NCBI GenBank assembly: GCA_905221605.1
Contig: CAJNDS010002191.1
Coordinates: forward strand, 784,526 to 846,525
Source of the DNA: Symbiodinium natans
Taxonomy: Eukaryota > Sar > Dinophyceae > Suessiales > Symbiodiniaceae
Length of the DNA stretch: 62,000 nt
Reading direction: 5' to 3'
Of the stretch, positions 32,165 through 42,526 are shown piece by piece. The translations under genes and the position numbers were made by a program. Under the pieces are notes generated by a model. It saw only the letters and a program-made list of their open reading frames with translations. It searched no databases and was not told the DNA's origin. Position 1 is the stretch's first letter. Every line of letters begins with the position of its first letter.

Positions 32165-33020
32165 CTGTTGCATTGGTAGGGTTTTCGGGGTGCTTGCTAC
32201 CAATACGGCCCTTTAAATTTAGGTCATACAAAAAAGCCGGCAAGCCCCGCAACCCCCTTGTCGTTGAGGCTGCGTCATTGAGGGCTTGGGGTTGGATATT
32301 TGCCAGACCTGCCCCGGGGCGTGTAAGGAGGAAGGCTTTGGGGCCTCGAGCTTCTGCCCTAGACGTTGGAATTTCGGCTTGATGTGCAAGAGGGTTTGTC
32401 TATCAGCTGGGAAGCTCCACAACCCTAAGACCCCCAAGCTGTATAAGCCCTCAACTTCAGACATCGCTGGCGAAGACTAGACGAAGGGAAGGAACTTCCT
32501 GCAGAGCCTAGGAAGCTTCCAAGCCAAAAACACCCTTAAATTGAACGCGTTTGTTGCCAGCGTGCCGTCGGATCATGCTGGATGACTTCGGGCCAAATGT
32601 GTTGGGGCAGCTCCGTTGTTGGAAGAATTCGTGCCTTCCGACGCACTCCAAGTACATGTGTCCCCAGCCTACGCTAAGCAAACTCCACATACCAGTCAGG
32701 TTGGGGAGACTTTTGGGGAGGCAGGCTGTGCAAAGCATGAAGGAAAGGGAACATGAGGCTTGAATTAGGAATGCTACTTGCCACGGTGACTCGAGGAGAG
32801 CGTCCCGAACGCGGAAACACCGAGAGGCTCGTCGACTCGTCATTCGACTTGGAACGTGCACGGCACCTAGGACCCAGGCGAGAGCGCCTGGGCACACCGG
32901 AAACACCGCAATGGTGGTCGGTTTTCTCGTTGCGGGCGCGCGTGGGCGCCGGCGCCGCGCCGGGGAGCCCACTGTCCATTTCCTTTCTCGGAACGCGGAA
33001 CGAAAGAACCTCCTAGGGCA

Positions 33021-33140
33021 TCATAGGGCAATCACTGTTTTGGGGAGAACACCTCCAAAAAAGAAAAGGGTGCAATCGGCCTTCAGCTGCAAGGCTGGCA
33101 TGGCTCTGAAGATCTGCAGGGCTCGTTCCCATTCCTTTGT
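33021..33140 (-). CDS. PPR exon
   Basis: After an AG in CCCTCAAGAG the frame reads TKEWERALQIFRAMPALQLK, a near-perfect PPR helix B and loop, then ADCTLFFFGG. The stop at 33021 is probably beyond the real donor. Confidence 0.6.
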   Translation of the reverse strand, partial: TKEWERALQIFRAMPALQLKADCTLFFFGGVLPKTVIAL

Positions 33141-33394
33141 CTCTTGAGGGTTTTTTGTTTTTGCGTCTTCACAGAAGAGCCCCCCCCCCCTCCTTGCAGG
33201 TTGAATGAGGAGCAACCTGCACATGGATCTGAATCCAAGCCTCCCTTTGCTCCAAAGCCACGCCGCTTCCCTTCACACCCAAGCTGTTCGCCAAGGTCAA
33301 TCCCAGAATCTTCTTTTTTTAGACTCCGAGTCGCCACGAAACTCCCAAAAAGTCCCCAAACCCTCAGCCATAAAGCTCGCAAAGATCTCCAGCT

Positions 33395-33480
33395 CCAGTC
33401 GGCCTGGGCCGTTGCAGCCGGGCCTCCGAGGCCTTCTCCAGGGCGCTCAGCGTCGCGTTGCAGCTGATGGCATTGGGAGC
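33395..33480 (-). CDS. PPR exon with possible frame break
   Basis: After acceptor CCCTGCCAG the frame reads APNAISCNATLSALEKASEA, a consensus PPR helix A. Helix B (W-S-W-R-S-L-R-A-L) is found in another frame, so a small indel or an unrecognised junction lies between. Confidence 0.5.
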
Positions 33481-34349
33481 CTGGCAGGGCTGGAAGGGTT
33501 CGGAACTTTTGGGGGGGCCGATCGACTTCGGGTATATTTGTGGCAGTGTAGCATGCTGCAGATTCTCTGTTGTTCTGCTGCTGCATGATCTGAGGGAAGC
33601 TATGGGCCCCAGCGCTGTTCTGTGTTTGGACACAGCGGTCGCTCCCTCAGTCCTACTTCTGAGGATCTTGGGGTCAGCTGTGTGAGTCACCACTGGGCTT
33701 CTGGGGTATCAGGGTCCGGAATCAGTGTGCAATTTTGAGTGTCCTTTGTTCCTTGATCTGTATCCCCTTTAAAGCTATCCCCTCCATGGAGCAGCTGCTT
33801 TCCTCACGAAGTCCCCGCATTGCATGGCTCACGTGATTCACGTCGCTCTCTCTCACACTAGATACAGGAATGTGGGCTGAAGAAACAAATTCCCCCAAAG
33901 CCGATTTGCCCCAAGTGACCACAGCATCATCGGCCATGCTGTGGAACAGCTCCACAGCACAGGGCCAAACGGCCCCCTTCTCCTTGGACTCACTGTATGG
34001 AAGGTCAGGCTCTCAAGGGCCTAAGCCTGAGCCCTCTTATAAGGCGGATTGGGTTGACGGAATCCCAAACCGCAAAGTTTCCCAGTGGTTTTTTTACGTT
34101 GGAACCCTCGCAACCGGGCGGACTGCAGAGGAGAGTTTTTGTGTTTAAGGCTCCAAAAACTCCCTCAACCCCACAAGGCTGCACGAGAAAGCTAGAGTTT
34201 GCTCGACCACTATATGTGGGCCCCAGAACCCTCAACCACTGAAGGCGCAATCTGGGAATCCTGGTCTCGCCAGAACCTGAGCCTTACTTAACCCTGAGCC
34301 CTACAGGCCCCCATCCCTGAGCGGGGCAGGGGGGGGGGGTTGGCAGCCC

Positions 34350-34475
34350 TGCACCATACAAACATGTCATCCCGCTCTCCCGCTTTGAATTCCCCAAAGC
34401 ATCGCAAGCGCTGATGGCGGCGCTGTAGCTGATGACGTTGGGCGCGATGCGGCGCTCCAACATGGAGCCGAAGAC
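34350..34475 (-). CDS. PPR exon
   Basis: After acceptor TCTTTAG the exon starts VFGSMLERRIAPNVISYSAA and continues ISACDALGNSK, a consensus PPR unit. The same exon start (AG then GTCTTC) recurs at 36889, suggesting exon duplication. Confidence 0.65.
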
Positions 34476-34709
34476 CTAAAGAACACCAGGCCCTTTGGGC
34501 GTCTTTTCGGGCTTCTGGTGAGGTTGGCTGGGCCGATATTGGCGCTGTTGCCCCTCGTTGACTCGTGGACTGTGGATTTTGTGGCAGCTTGTCGCGCGCA
34601 GAACGGTTCATGCAAAACCTTGTCGCCGGCCCCCTGGGCCTGCAACAGGCCTGTGTTTTCGACCCGCACCCCTTGGGACAGCATGTAGACGTGTCATGTT
34701 TCTTGTGTT

Positions 34710-34964
34710 TCATGGGCTACATGAAGCCAGAAACCACACCTGTCTTACCGATTCAGAGTTGGTGGCGGCTACTGTCTGGGGGACGCTTCCACTCTGAAGA
34801 CATCTTGGCCATGAATATGCATGGAGATCTGAGGCTGTCAGCCCACCCTCAAGAATACTGAAGCCGGCCTGCAGCGCCATGCGCCAGTGCCCTGACCTTC
34901 CACAAGCGCTGATGTACGCGCTGCAGCTGACGGTGTCGGGGGCGATGGCCGACTGATCCATCGC
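34710..34964 (-). CDS. PPR exon
   Basis: After an AG in CCTAAAAG the frame starts AMDQSAIAPDTVSCSAYISA and continues CGRSGHWRMALQAGF, a full PPR unit. It is open to a stop at 34710; the donor is likely internal. Confidence 0.62.
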   Translation of the reverse strand, partial: AMDQSAIAPDTVSCSAYISACGRSGHWRMALQAGFSILEGGLTASDLHAYSWPRCLQSGSVPQTVAATNSESVRQVWFLASCSP

Positions 34965-35296
34965 CTTTTAGGGTTGGGCGCGAGCTTTCATGAGATGGTT
35001 GAGGGTGGTTCAGGTTCCACTTGCTGCGGGTATTGAATGCGGCTTTTGTTTTACATCGTGCAAAAAGGTGGCGTTTTGGCGTTTATGGGGTGGCCTTTGC
35101 CTGTAGCACTGTAGCACTGCAGCACTGTAGCAACCTCTCACGGGACCGAGGCCCTGGTCCGAAATCCCAAGTTCTGAAAAAAGCCCTTCAAACATCTTCA
35201 TGGCAACTGGCATTGTACATCGAACCACCCCAAACCCTTCACTGCGGTGTGCTGGCTAAGATACGATGCCTCCAACCCTAAACCCTAAACCCTAAA

Positions 35297-35405
35297 CCCG
35301 AAACCCCAAGATATGAACTCCGAAGCAGGATGCCTCCCAGAGCGCCACAGCCAGCTGCCATTGGGCGCTGTTCTGACAGGCCGTGGTTGTGGCACTGAAG
35401 CTGAC
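35297..35405 (-). CDS. PPR exon
   Basis: After acceptor CCTCGCAG the exon reads VSFSATTTACQNSAQWQLAV then ALWEAS, covering helix A and helix B. Downstream the frame runs into a CCCTAAA tract on plus (35275-35310). Confidence 0.6.
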
Positions 35406-35414
35406 CTGCGAGGC

Positions 35415-35525
35415 GCCTTATGAGCCTTACAATCCCTTACAATACCTTATAATACCTTACAATGCCTTATGATACCTTATAATGCCCTTTTTATGCCTTA
35501 TAATACCTCATAATAGCCTTATCAG
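35415..35525. repeat. 10-11 bp tandem repeat, CCTTATAATA
   Basis: About ten degenerate units such as CCTTACAATA, CCTTATAATA and CCTTATGATA, immediately upstream (sense direction) of the PPR exon at 35405. Confidence 0.85.
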
Positions 35526-35913
35526 TTAGGGACTTCTTTTTTGCCACCCGATTCGCCACAGAGCACTCCGGGGTCTGATACTCGGAAATTGGGAGGAAAC
35601 CCATGAGGCATTGCGCCGAACGAGTTGCCAGAGGACCATCATGGTCGGACACATCAGCACCCTTATGACACGGTTTAAGGGCTTAGTGTTTAAGATTTAG
35701 GGTTAAGGGTTTAGGAATTAGGGGACCCCAAGCTTGTACCAAAAGAGGGTTTAGGGCTGAGGGCCTTCATGTCTGCGACCTGAGATGACTGCAACGATCT
35801 GAAGCCGGTTTCTTAGGCAGCCAAGGTCGGGATGTCGTGAGAAGTCATAGCATGACAGCAAAAGCCCCACCACAACATGTAGGGGGGGATTGCGATTCAT
35901 CCTACTTGCTTTT

Positions 35914-35941
35914 GGGGGGGGGGGGGGGGGGGGGGGGGGGC
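35914..35941. repeat. poly-G run
   Basis: A homopolymer of about 27 G. Similar runs occur at about 7967-7993 and 29358-29380. Lengths in such runs are prone to assembly error. Confidence 0.9.
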
Positions 35942-36257
35942 GGATGGGGGCGGAGAATCGAGCAGCATATAAGGAATCAGATCTCTTTATTCGCCGAAAG
36001 CTTCGAAAATAGAGCTACATTGTGGGCCCTTTGGGGCCTCTATTTTCAGCATATACATACATATATACATACATATATATATATGCATATTCACTATATA
36101 CACACACATACATATATATATATATATATGTCATATACCCTTCTTTTGGTACCAAACGCTACCACAACTTTGAAGCAAAGCTGCAACCGAGCGACGAGAT
36201 CTCTGTGCAGCTTCGACGCAGGCATGACAGCAAAAAGCTGTAGCGCGGCCTGGCAGG

Positions 36258-36350
36258 GCTTAGGGTTTAGGGTTTAGGGTTCAGGGTTCAGGGTTCAGGA
36301 TTCAGGGTTTAGGGTTTAGGGTTTAGGGCTTAAAGTTTAAGGCTTAAGGA
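36258..36350. repeat. telomere-like tract, TTTAGGG/TTCAGGG
   Basis: TTTAGGG units with an internal block of TTCAGGG. It lies in the intron between the PPR exons at 36889 and 35405. Confidence 0.88.
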
Positions 36351-36527
36351 TCTTTTTGCCCCGCCCGTGGGTTCAGGGTTCATGGCGTGGGCTAGGATGC
36401 ACATGTCCTGTGGTTTGGGGAATGTTGGGTCTACTTTTGAACGTTTGGACAAGTCTTGTGAGTTCTCCCAACTTCGCTTTGTTTAACCAGAGCTGACCTG
36501 ACCATCAAAAGAACCCCCCAAGGAAGC

Positions 36528-36650
36528 TAGGTTTAGGGTTTAGGGTTTAGGGTTTAGGGTTTAGGGTTTAGGGTTTAGGGTTTAGGGTTTCGGGTTTCGG
36601 GTTTCGGGTTTCAAGTTTCAAGTTTCGGGTTTCGGGTTTAGGGTTTAGGA
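36528..36650. repeat. telomere-like tract, TTTAGGG/TTTCGGG
   Basis: Nine TTTAGGG units followed by TTTCGGG and TTTCAAG variants. The tract abuts the 3' end of the PPR exon at 36640-36889. Confidence 0.92.
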
Positions 36651-36889
36651 GCCTTAGCCTTGGCTGCGCTTCCCCCAGGCTTCCCCTCACCAGCCTGCCA
36701 CTGGGAAGCCTTGCCACATGCGCTGATGGTGGCATTGAAGCTGATGGCATTGGGAGGGCTCAGCCGTTGCTGCTGCTCGAAGCATTGCAAGGCTTCTTGC
36801 CAAAGAGCGCCCTTCTCACAGGAAGTGATCGCCGCGACATAGCCCACCGCATCCGGCGTCACGCTGGCCACATTCTGGGCCTGGAAGAC
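36640..36889 (-). CDS. PPR exon, two units
   Basis: After acceptor GGCTGGCCAG the exon carries two successive PPR helix A segments: TPDAVGYVAAITSCEKGALW with helix B EALQCFEQQQ, then PPNAISFNATISACGKASQW. This is the best evidence for an intact PPR gene here. PPR proteins usually act on RNA in plastids or mitochondria. Exons 36959-37245, 35297-35405, 34710-34964, 34350-34475, 33395-33480, 33021-33140 and 31940-32164 lie in the same orientation and order and are probably the same gene. Confidence 0.75.
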
Positions 36890-36958
36890 CTGGCCAGCCA
36901 AACCCCGAACCGTTTGACCGTTTAACCCTAAACCCTGAACCCTAAACATCCCCAACCC

Positions 36959-37245
36959 CTAAAGTAGGACCTGGCAACCTGAGACCCTCAAGTTCATTGC
37001 TTTTAAAGGCATAAGGAACGGAGGGACCTCCATCGCGAGCTGCCACTGCTCTCCCTTCTGACAGGCCGAGATCGCCGAGGCGTAGCAGATGCTGTTCGGT
37101 GACGGATTCAGCTTGGGCATCACGTGCAGCAACTGCACGGAATGCTGCCACAACTTGGCCTTTGCAAAAGCCGAGATCCCGATGCCGCAATGGAAAACGT
37201 CCAGCTGCATCTGGTCATCCCTCTTCCTTGCTCCAGCTTCGGGAG
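36959..37245 (-). CDS. PPR exon, two units
   Basis: After an AG in CCTTTAAG the frame contains DVFHCGIGISAFAKAKLWQH and then PNSICYASAISACQKGEQWQ with helix B QLAMEV: two PPR units in one frame. It is the most upstream recognised exon of this PPR gene. A start codon was not found. Confidence 0.7.
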
Positions 37246-38013
37246 CTTAAAGGAACAAAGGGGGGAGCCTTCAAAGCCTTCAAAGCCTTCCACAGCAAAG
37301 CTCGGTTCAGGGTTTTGGGGTCAGGATTGGGGTACAGGCATGACGATTGAGTGCAAACCCACGCCAAGATCCGCTTCTCGGCGTGGCACATCGTGGCACT
37401 CTGTTTCTCCTGCTTCTTGCGGGCACATGGCGCGACTGCATTTCAAGACCGCAGCCATGCTGTTCTTGCTCCGAATTTTCAAAACTGACCTGAGGCCTCT
37501 AGAACATGAGCCTGCCAAGCCATTGTGGATCGAGCCATGGGGGCTGCGCAGGCAGCGCGCAGGGCGCCTGGAAGACAATCGAGGCATCTGAGGCCCTCAA
37601 GGCATCTCAGAGCCCTCAAGGGCTGTTTTGAACAGCTGTTTGTGCCTGCACAAAGTACAAGTGTACGAAATGGGTACGTGGACCGGCAACGCGACCCTCC
37701 AGAATATGCCTACATGGCAAGCATCTGCTGTATATTGCGGAGCATGAGACCCGACTGGTGCCGGTCGCCAAACCGTACCTTCCTAGCATGAGTGTCTCTT
37801 TGCATCTTCGCTTGTGCAGGTGGGAAGGGCCTTCTCTGCTGCCGCTCTCTAGTCTTTGTTTTTTGGGACGACCTGGGCTTGCTGACTTATTAACAGGATG
37901 ATGCAGTCACAGCGATGTGCAAAGTTTGTAAAACTCGTCAAAATTGTTATTATTTGGAAAACAAGGCGATCTCTAGAGTCTAAAAATTCTGTTGCCACAT
38001 TGAACTTCATCTC

Positions 38014-39437
38014 TCAGGGCTCTGCGATGATGGTGTTGCCATCGCTGGCAGGGACATGGAGCTCCTCGCCGTGGGTCTGGCCGGAGGCGCTAACAGGCCC
38101 CAGGTGGTTTGGCCAGGAATCCGGGTTCCACTTGCCAAAGGCCTTGCGGCATGCCGCGTCCAAGTTCATGCCCGAGGAGGTCATGGCCATGGTGGAGCCG
38201 GTGATGCCCGCACAGGCTGCCACACAGTTGGCGTCCTTGTCCGCACGGCCCACGATGTTCACGCACGAGTTGCTCGCCAAGGAGAAGAAGCGGACAGACA
38301 GGCTAAGCACTGCGAGGATGCCTGTGATGTCCACTGCGCACACGCGGCCCTCGGTTTGCACGACTCCTGGGGTGCAGTGGATAGTGCTGTCCGCCAAGAT
38401 GATGGCAAACCTCATGACGAAGGTGGCACCCAAGTCCAACTGGGCCACGCACCGGGCAACTGCACCGTACACGGCATCGTTCGGCACCGCCGGTGGCGCT
38501 GGCAGCGTACTCACGTCGACGCCGGCCTTCTTGAGATAGTTGTACACACTCTTCGAGACCTGCTTCTTCTGTTTGGTGATCTTGCCTGTCGTAGCAGCAG
38601 AGATCACGGCGTCGATCTTGGCTTCTGGGGTCAGCTTGCCGGCCTTGACGCCTTTGTTGCAGATCAGGTCGGCGGAGAGAGTCGACTGCATCAGCACAGA
38701 AAGGCCGCCTGTGAAAGCGCCTATGTTCGCGGCGCAATTCGCAGGGACGTTCAGCGAGCCCGAGCACGTAGAGATGGAGGAGGCGATCACACCCATGCCA
38801 AGCTCCACCGATAGCAGGATGCCGAAGATGCCGGAGGCGCACGTCTCCCGCTCGTCGTTCCTCACCGGGCGCTTCTTGACAGCCTGGATCCTGTCAAAGT
38901 CACAGGCCACCGTGGAGAACTTGATGAACGTGCCCGTCAGCATCACGCGTGCCACGGCTTGGGCCACGTCAATCACACACAGCACCTGGCCGGCCGCTGG
39001 GCTGATGTGGGCAAGGCCGACCGTCGGCAGCTCCTTGGACGCATCCAGCTCGGCCTCGAGCGTGTGCCAGGCCTGCCCGCCAACGCCCTCCAAGAACTCC
39101 GTGGACTTGGCACCCACCGGCAGGCCCAGCTTGGGCGCCACCGCGAAGACCATGAGGCCCAGCATCGCCACGCCGGCCGAGCGCCGCGCCCAGCGCCGCG
39201 CGAACTCCGGCGCCCCCAGCTGCGCCTGTAGGGTCCAGGGACCTGGAAAAATGCTCTCAAAAACAGCAGACTACCTAACATTATGCAAATATGTAATATG
39301 TATGTGCATGTGCTGTGATGGCCCGCCTCGCGAGCAGGCGACCTCATGAGTTGCTCCTCCTCCTCCGTGCGGGCGCCCTCGGCGCCCTCCTGCAGCGAGG
39401 TGGCGAGCTCCTGGATCTCGGACTCACGGCCGGCCAT
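38014..39437 (-). CDS. two-exon hydrophobic Cys-rich protein, unknown
   Basis: Exon 1 (39437-39327) starts MAGRESEIQELATSLQEGAE. A 101-base intron (39326-39226) with a GC donor and CTACAG acceptor fits phase 0. Exon 2 (39225-38014) runs to a stop, giving about 440 residues. A GT donor at 39342 is the alternative but leaves the frame one base off. The protein has an acidic helical N-terminus and then several hydrophobic segments (LGLMVFAVAPKLG, IFGILLSVELGMGVIASS, ITGILAVLSLSVRFFSLA) with regularly spaced Cys (about ten). It is probably a membrane protein or a secreted disulfide-rich one. I do not recognise the family. Long plus-strand frames over it are antisense. Confidence 0.75.
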
Positions 39438-39720
39438 GTTCGCTGAATGAGGCGGGGCCAGGATCGACGTGGTGTGGGCAACGCTCGATGTGGCTCGCGA
39501 CCGAATAAGCCCGAGAATCAGCCACAACACAAGTCCATGTCGGGGTTCCTCTGGAGATTTTGTGCGCATGGTTCGTTACATCGTTCCGGCCAATCCGACA
39601 CAAGGAACAACAACACATTCACAACAACAGCCCTCCCCGGAATTCAGAGCAGAACACCTTCTTGGCTAGATGCGAGTTACAGACAAACCAAGCCCAAAAC
39701 TTAGGGGTAAGACGGGCCCC

Positions 39721-39854
39721 AACCCAACAAACCCCAAGCCCTAACAAGTAAACGAACCAAACCAACAGGATTAAGCCTTGGCTCAACAACCCAACAAACC
39801 CCAAGCCCTAACAAGTAAACGAAGTAAACCAACAGGATTGAGCCAAGGCTCAAA
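39721..39854. repeat. 67-bp direct tandem duplication
   Basis: Two copies of a 67-bp unit starting AACCCAACAAACCCCAAGCC, with a few differences, about 300 bases upstream of the start at 39437. Confidence 0.9.
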
Positions 39855-40328
39855 GCCTGCATCACCTGGCTGTGGGTTTTGAGCAGTTTTGGGGGGCTTA
39901 GGGTCTATGGTTTTAGAGCCAGGGTTGAGGGTTGGGGCTTAGGTGGCACTTTCATCCGAAACGCCACTCGAGCCCGTCGTCGCCTCTCTCTACCCGGCCT
40001 CCAGTACCAAGTCAAATCGGCCTGCCGAGGCCAACTCCTCGGCGTTGGGGCTTTGCTGTGGGAGGGCGTAGCCCGTTTTGCATATAGAGATTGGGGCTTC
40101 AGGTGGCTGCTTGGCCGCACTTAGGAGGGTTGCAAAAAACTAAACCTTTAGCTGCCTTATTAAGAAACCCAATAAGCCCAAAAAGGCTAAGGATCTAAAG
40201 TTGCAGTAAAGCACCACAAGGCAAGGAAGCCACGAGCTCCGCACCGAGGCTCGTCGGTGAGGAACCCCCACGAGGCGACGCTTAACGCACGCATGCTAGG
40301 CCCCGCATGAAGACTAACCACGCCTTCA

Positions 40329-40385
40329 TTGAAGCCCTAAACCCTAGACCCTAAACCCTAAACCCGAAACCCGAAACCCGAATCC
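40329..40385. repeat. telomere-like tract, CCCTAAA/CCCGAAA
   Basis: About six CCCTAAA or CCCGAAA units, opposed in orientation to the tract at 40501. Confidence 0.85.
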
Positions 40386-40406
40386 CCAAATGAAGCATCC
40401 AGGAGC

Positions 40407-40492
40407 CCGCAGCGTGGTGTTCGCTTGCGCCAGGTGCTTGCGCCAGAAGGGGAGCTCCTCGGCCAGCTGGCCTCGGAGGCTCAGGCCGCAAG
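40407..40492 (-). CDS. exon of unknown protein
   Basis: After an AG in CCGTAAAAG the minus frame reads CGLSLRGQLAEELPFWRKHL and AQANTTLR, clearly protein-like. A GC donor (CGG, then GCTCCT) fits. The LTR element lies in the telomere-like tract directly upstream, so if this exon has a 5' partner the element sits in its intron. Confidence 0.45.
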
Positions 40493-40500
40493 CTTTTACG

Positions 40501-40654
40501 GCTTAGGGTTTAGGGTTTAGGGTTTCGGGTTTAGGGTTTAGGGTTTAGGGTTTAGGGTTTCGGGTTTAGGGTTTAGGGTTTAGGGTTTTGGGTTTTGGGT
40601 TTAGGGTTTAGGGTTCAGGGTTTTTGTTTTGCGTTGAGGGTTTAGGGTTTAGGG
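40501..40654. repeat. telomere-like tract, target of the LTR element
   Basis: About twenty TTTAGGG units with TTTCGGG and TTTTGGG variants. It stops exactly at the left LTR and resumes beyond the right LTR at 49481. Confidence 0.93.
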
Positions 40655-40933
40655 TACGGGGGGACAACCAAGGAAGGAAATCAACTCCCCTAATCGCCCT
40701 GAACTTATATTTCCCAGATCGAACCAAGAAACAACCAAGAACACGGATAAGAGCAACAAGGAAGGGGCACCCTTACACAAGTAGAGGGGCACTAACCCAA
40801 CCCTCACTCCCAAACACGGACTTTTTTCTGTGGACGGGCTGGCCATCCTTGAGCCAAACATAGTTTACGGGTTCATTAACCCTTTCAACTTCCAACACTA
40901 ACTCCTTTCTACAATACCAATTGCAGCTCCGCA
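40655..40933 (-). repeat. 3' LTR (279 bp)
   Basis: Differs from the other LTR at one position by my reading (CTGTGG here, CTTTGG there, plus strand). Long terminal repeats are identical at insertion, so the element is young. Confidence 0.95.
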
Positions 40934-40946
40934 CTCCCCCTGTCCT
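40934..40946 (-). other. polypurine tract
   Basis: AGGACAGGGGGAG on minus directly abuts the 3' LTR, where the plus-strand primer of reverse transcription is expected. Confidence 0.75.
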
Positions 40947-41303
40947 AGGATTTCCTAGGACACATTGGAGATGCAGGTCTTTTGGCCAAAAACTGCCATT
41001 AAGGCAGCAGCCAGCTGCTTGAAATGCAAGTTGTGGTTTAACGTCTTCCAGGACGGAATTATAGCACATTGGCTAACCTACTACCCATAGAGAATCTTTT
41101 TTCACCATGATCCTCTCATCACTGAAGACTCCTTGGCCTTCTTCACCACAAACCGTGGTCTTCGCTACGCGAAAAGCTACTTACTTCTACTATCAGGGAT
41201 TTCCATACCCTTAATAGTAACCACCACATTGTCAGCACATTGGCTGTTCCAGCGCACCCGTCTCCAGAAAGAGAAAAACTATCCCTTCATCCATACCATC
41301 CAA

Positions 41304-42526
41304 TCACTTCCTTTTCCGATTGTTGGCAATCTTGAGGTGAAGTTGCAGCAGAATATACTCCAGGTCCGAAACTGTAAGAACAGGATCCTGTACGCCCCCT
41401 TGAATTGAGGATACCAATCCTTCCCTCTTTGCGTCCTCAATCGCCTGGCAAGATTGACCCAGCTCTTCATTCGCAGTGGCAGACCCTGGTGCATCCGCAT
41501 CAGATGGACGATCCTTTTCTTCAGGATCTTGAACCATTACCACCTCTTCTTTTTTGGGACTCTGACTTTTCTCCCTCTTCTTTGTCTTTCCACCGACATT
41601 TGACTTTGTGCGCGTCTTCGAGGATTTTTCCACTGCAGAAGCCACCACATTGGATGTTGATCCACCTTTCTCAATGATCGTCGGCATCTTCTTCGGCTTT
41701 GGAACCATGAGAGTGTAAGGATCTTCAATAGCTGCAGCTTTCCTCTTCTTGTTTACCTTTTTCTTCTCTTCTTCAACGGCAACCTCCGTCTCCGAAGTCT
41801 CAACCACTCCTGTTTCGGCAGGAATATCCTTGCTGGACTCCCTTTCTAGGGATCTCTTTTTACCTCTTTTGGGATCCTTTTCCTCTCCCAAATTGGCTCG
41901 CTCATACCATATCCTCAGGTCATTGACCCATTCTTCCACCTCCGCGAGCGAAACCTCATACGACTTCACTACTTCGAGAAGTTCCAGCACGGACAACATT
42001 TCAGTGGTCCACGAAACCCATACTTGATCCATTTGGTCAGCATCTCCAGTGAACTTCAGGAGTTTGAACAATGGGTCCGCCTCTGCTCGAGCCAAATCTG
42101 GCTTGCCACCGGAGAGAAATGAAATCGCCTCCATCAACAGTTCCGTCATCTTGGTCTCTTCGTCATAAACCATAAAATCCTCCTCATCATCATCGAACTG
42201 TTCAGGAGAGATCTCCTTTTCTCCACCATTTGCACCAGACTTTTTCCTTGGACCATCCCTTGGGGGCGTCCTTGGAGACCTTGGCCTCTGTTTTTCCAAC
42301 GGAACACCATGCTCGAAGACACACCTGTCACCAAATCGACACTTCCCAGACCGAGCAAACTGGACGCACCTCACACCAGTTGCATCATGCGAGAACTCAC
42401 AATCCTTTCCAGCGAAACATTCTCTCCCTGCCACATAGTATTTGCACCAATATGAATGTAGCACCACATCATCTTCGGAATGGATGAATTTGCAGTCGTC
42501 ACCGAATTTGCAGCGATCTTTCCCCC
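41304..42526 (-). pseudogene. 3' part of the element's RNA-binding protein, after a frame change
   Basis: This frame continues the protein of 42499-49167 after a run of five G (42522-42526, minus). One G fewer, or a +1 shift, would join the frames inside a CCCH zinc finger whose first Cys lies in the upstream frame and the rest here (RCKFGDDCKFIH). Two more CCCH fingers follow (WCKYYVAGRECFAGKDCEFS..., VRCVQFARSGKCRFGDRC...), then a Lys/Ser-rich tail and a stop at 41304. The frame is otherwise intact, so the break is either recent, an assembly error in the homopolymer, or a used frameshift. Confidence 0.75.

Noticed and set aside
32551-33016. Plus-strand frames between PPR exons
   Set aside because: Protein-like in parts but the minus strand is equally open and the flanking PPR gene is on minus.
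38540-39349. 269-codon and other long plus frames
   Set aside because: Antisense to the two-exon gene, crossing its intron.
39768-39790. TTGGCTCAA in the 67-bp repeat, resembling the leader 3' end
   Set aside because: Wrong strand for the gene at 38014-39437 and only nine bases.
40649-40861. 70-codon frame in the LTR, repeated at 49058-49408
   Set aside because: A non-coding LTR duplicated by definition; no protein features.
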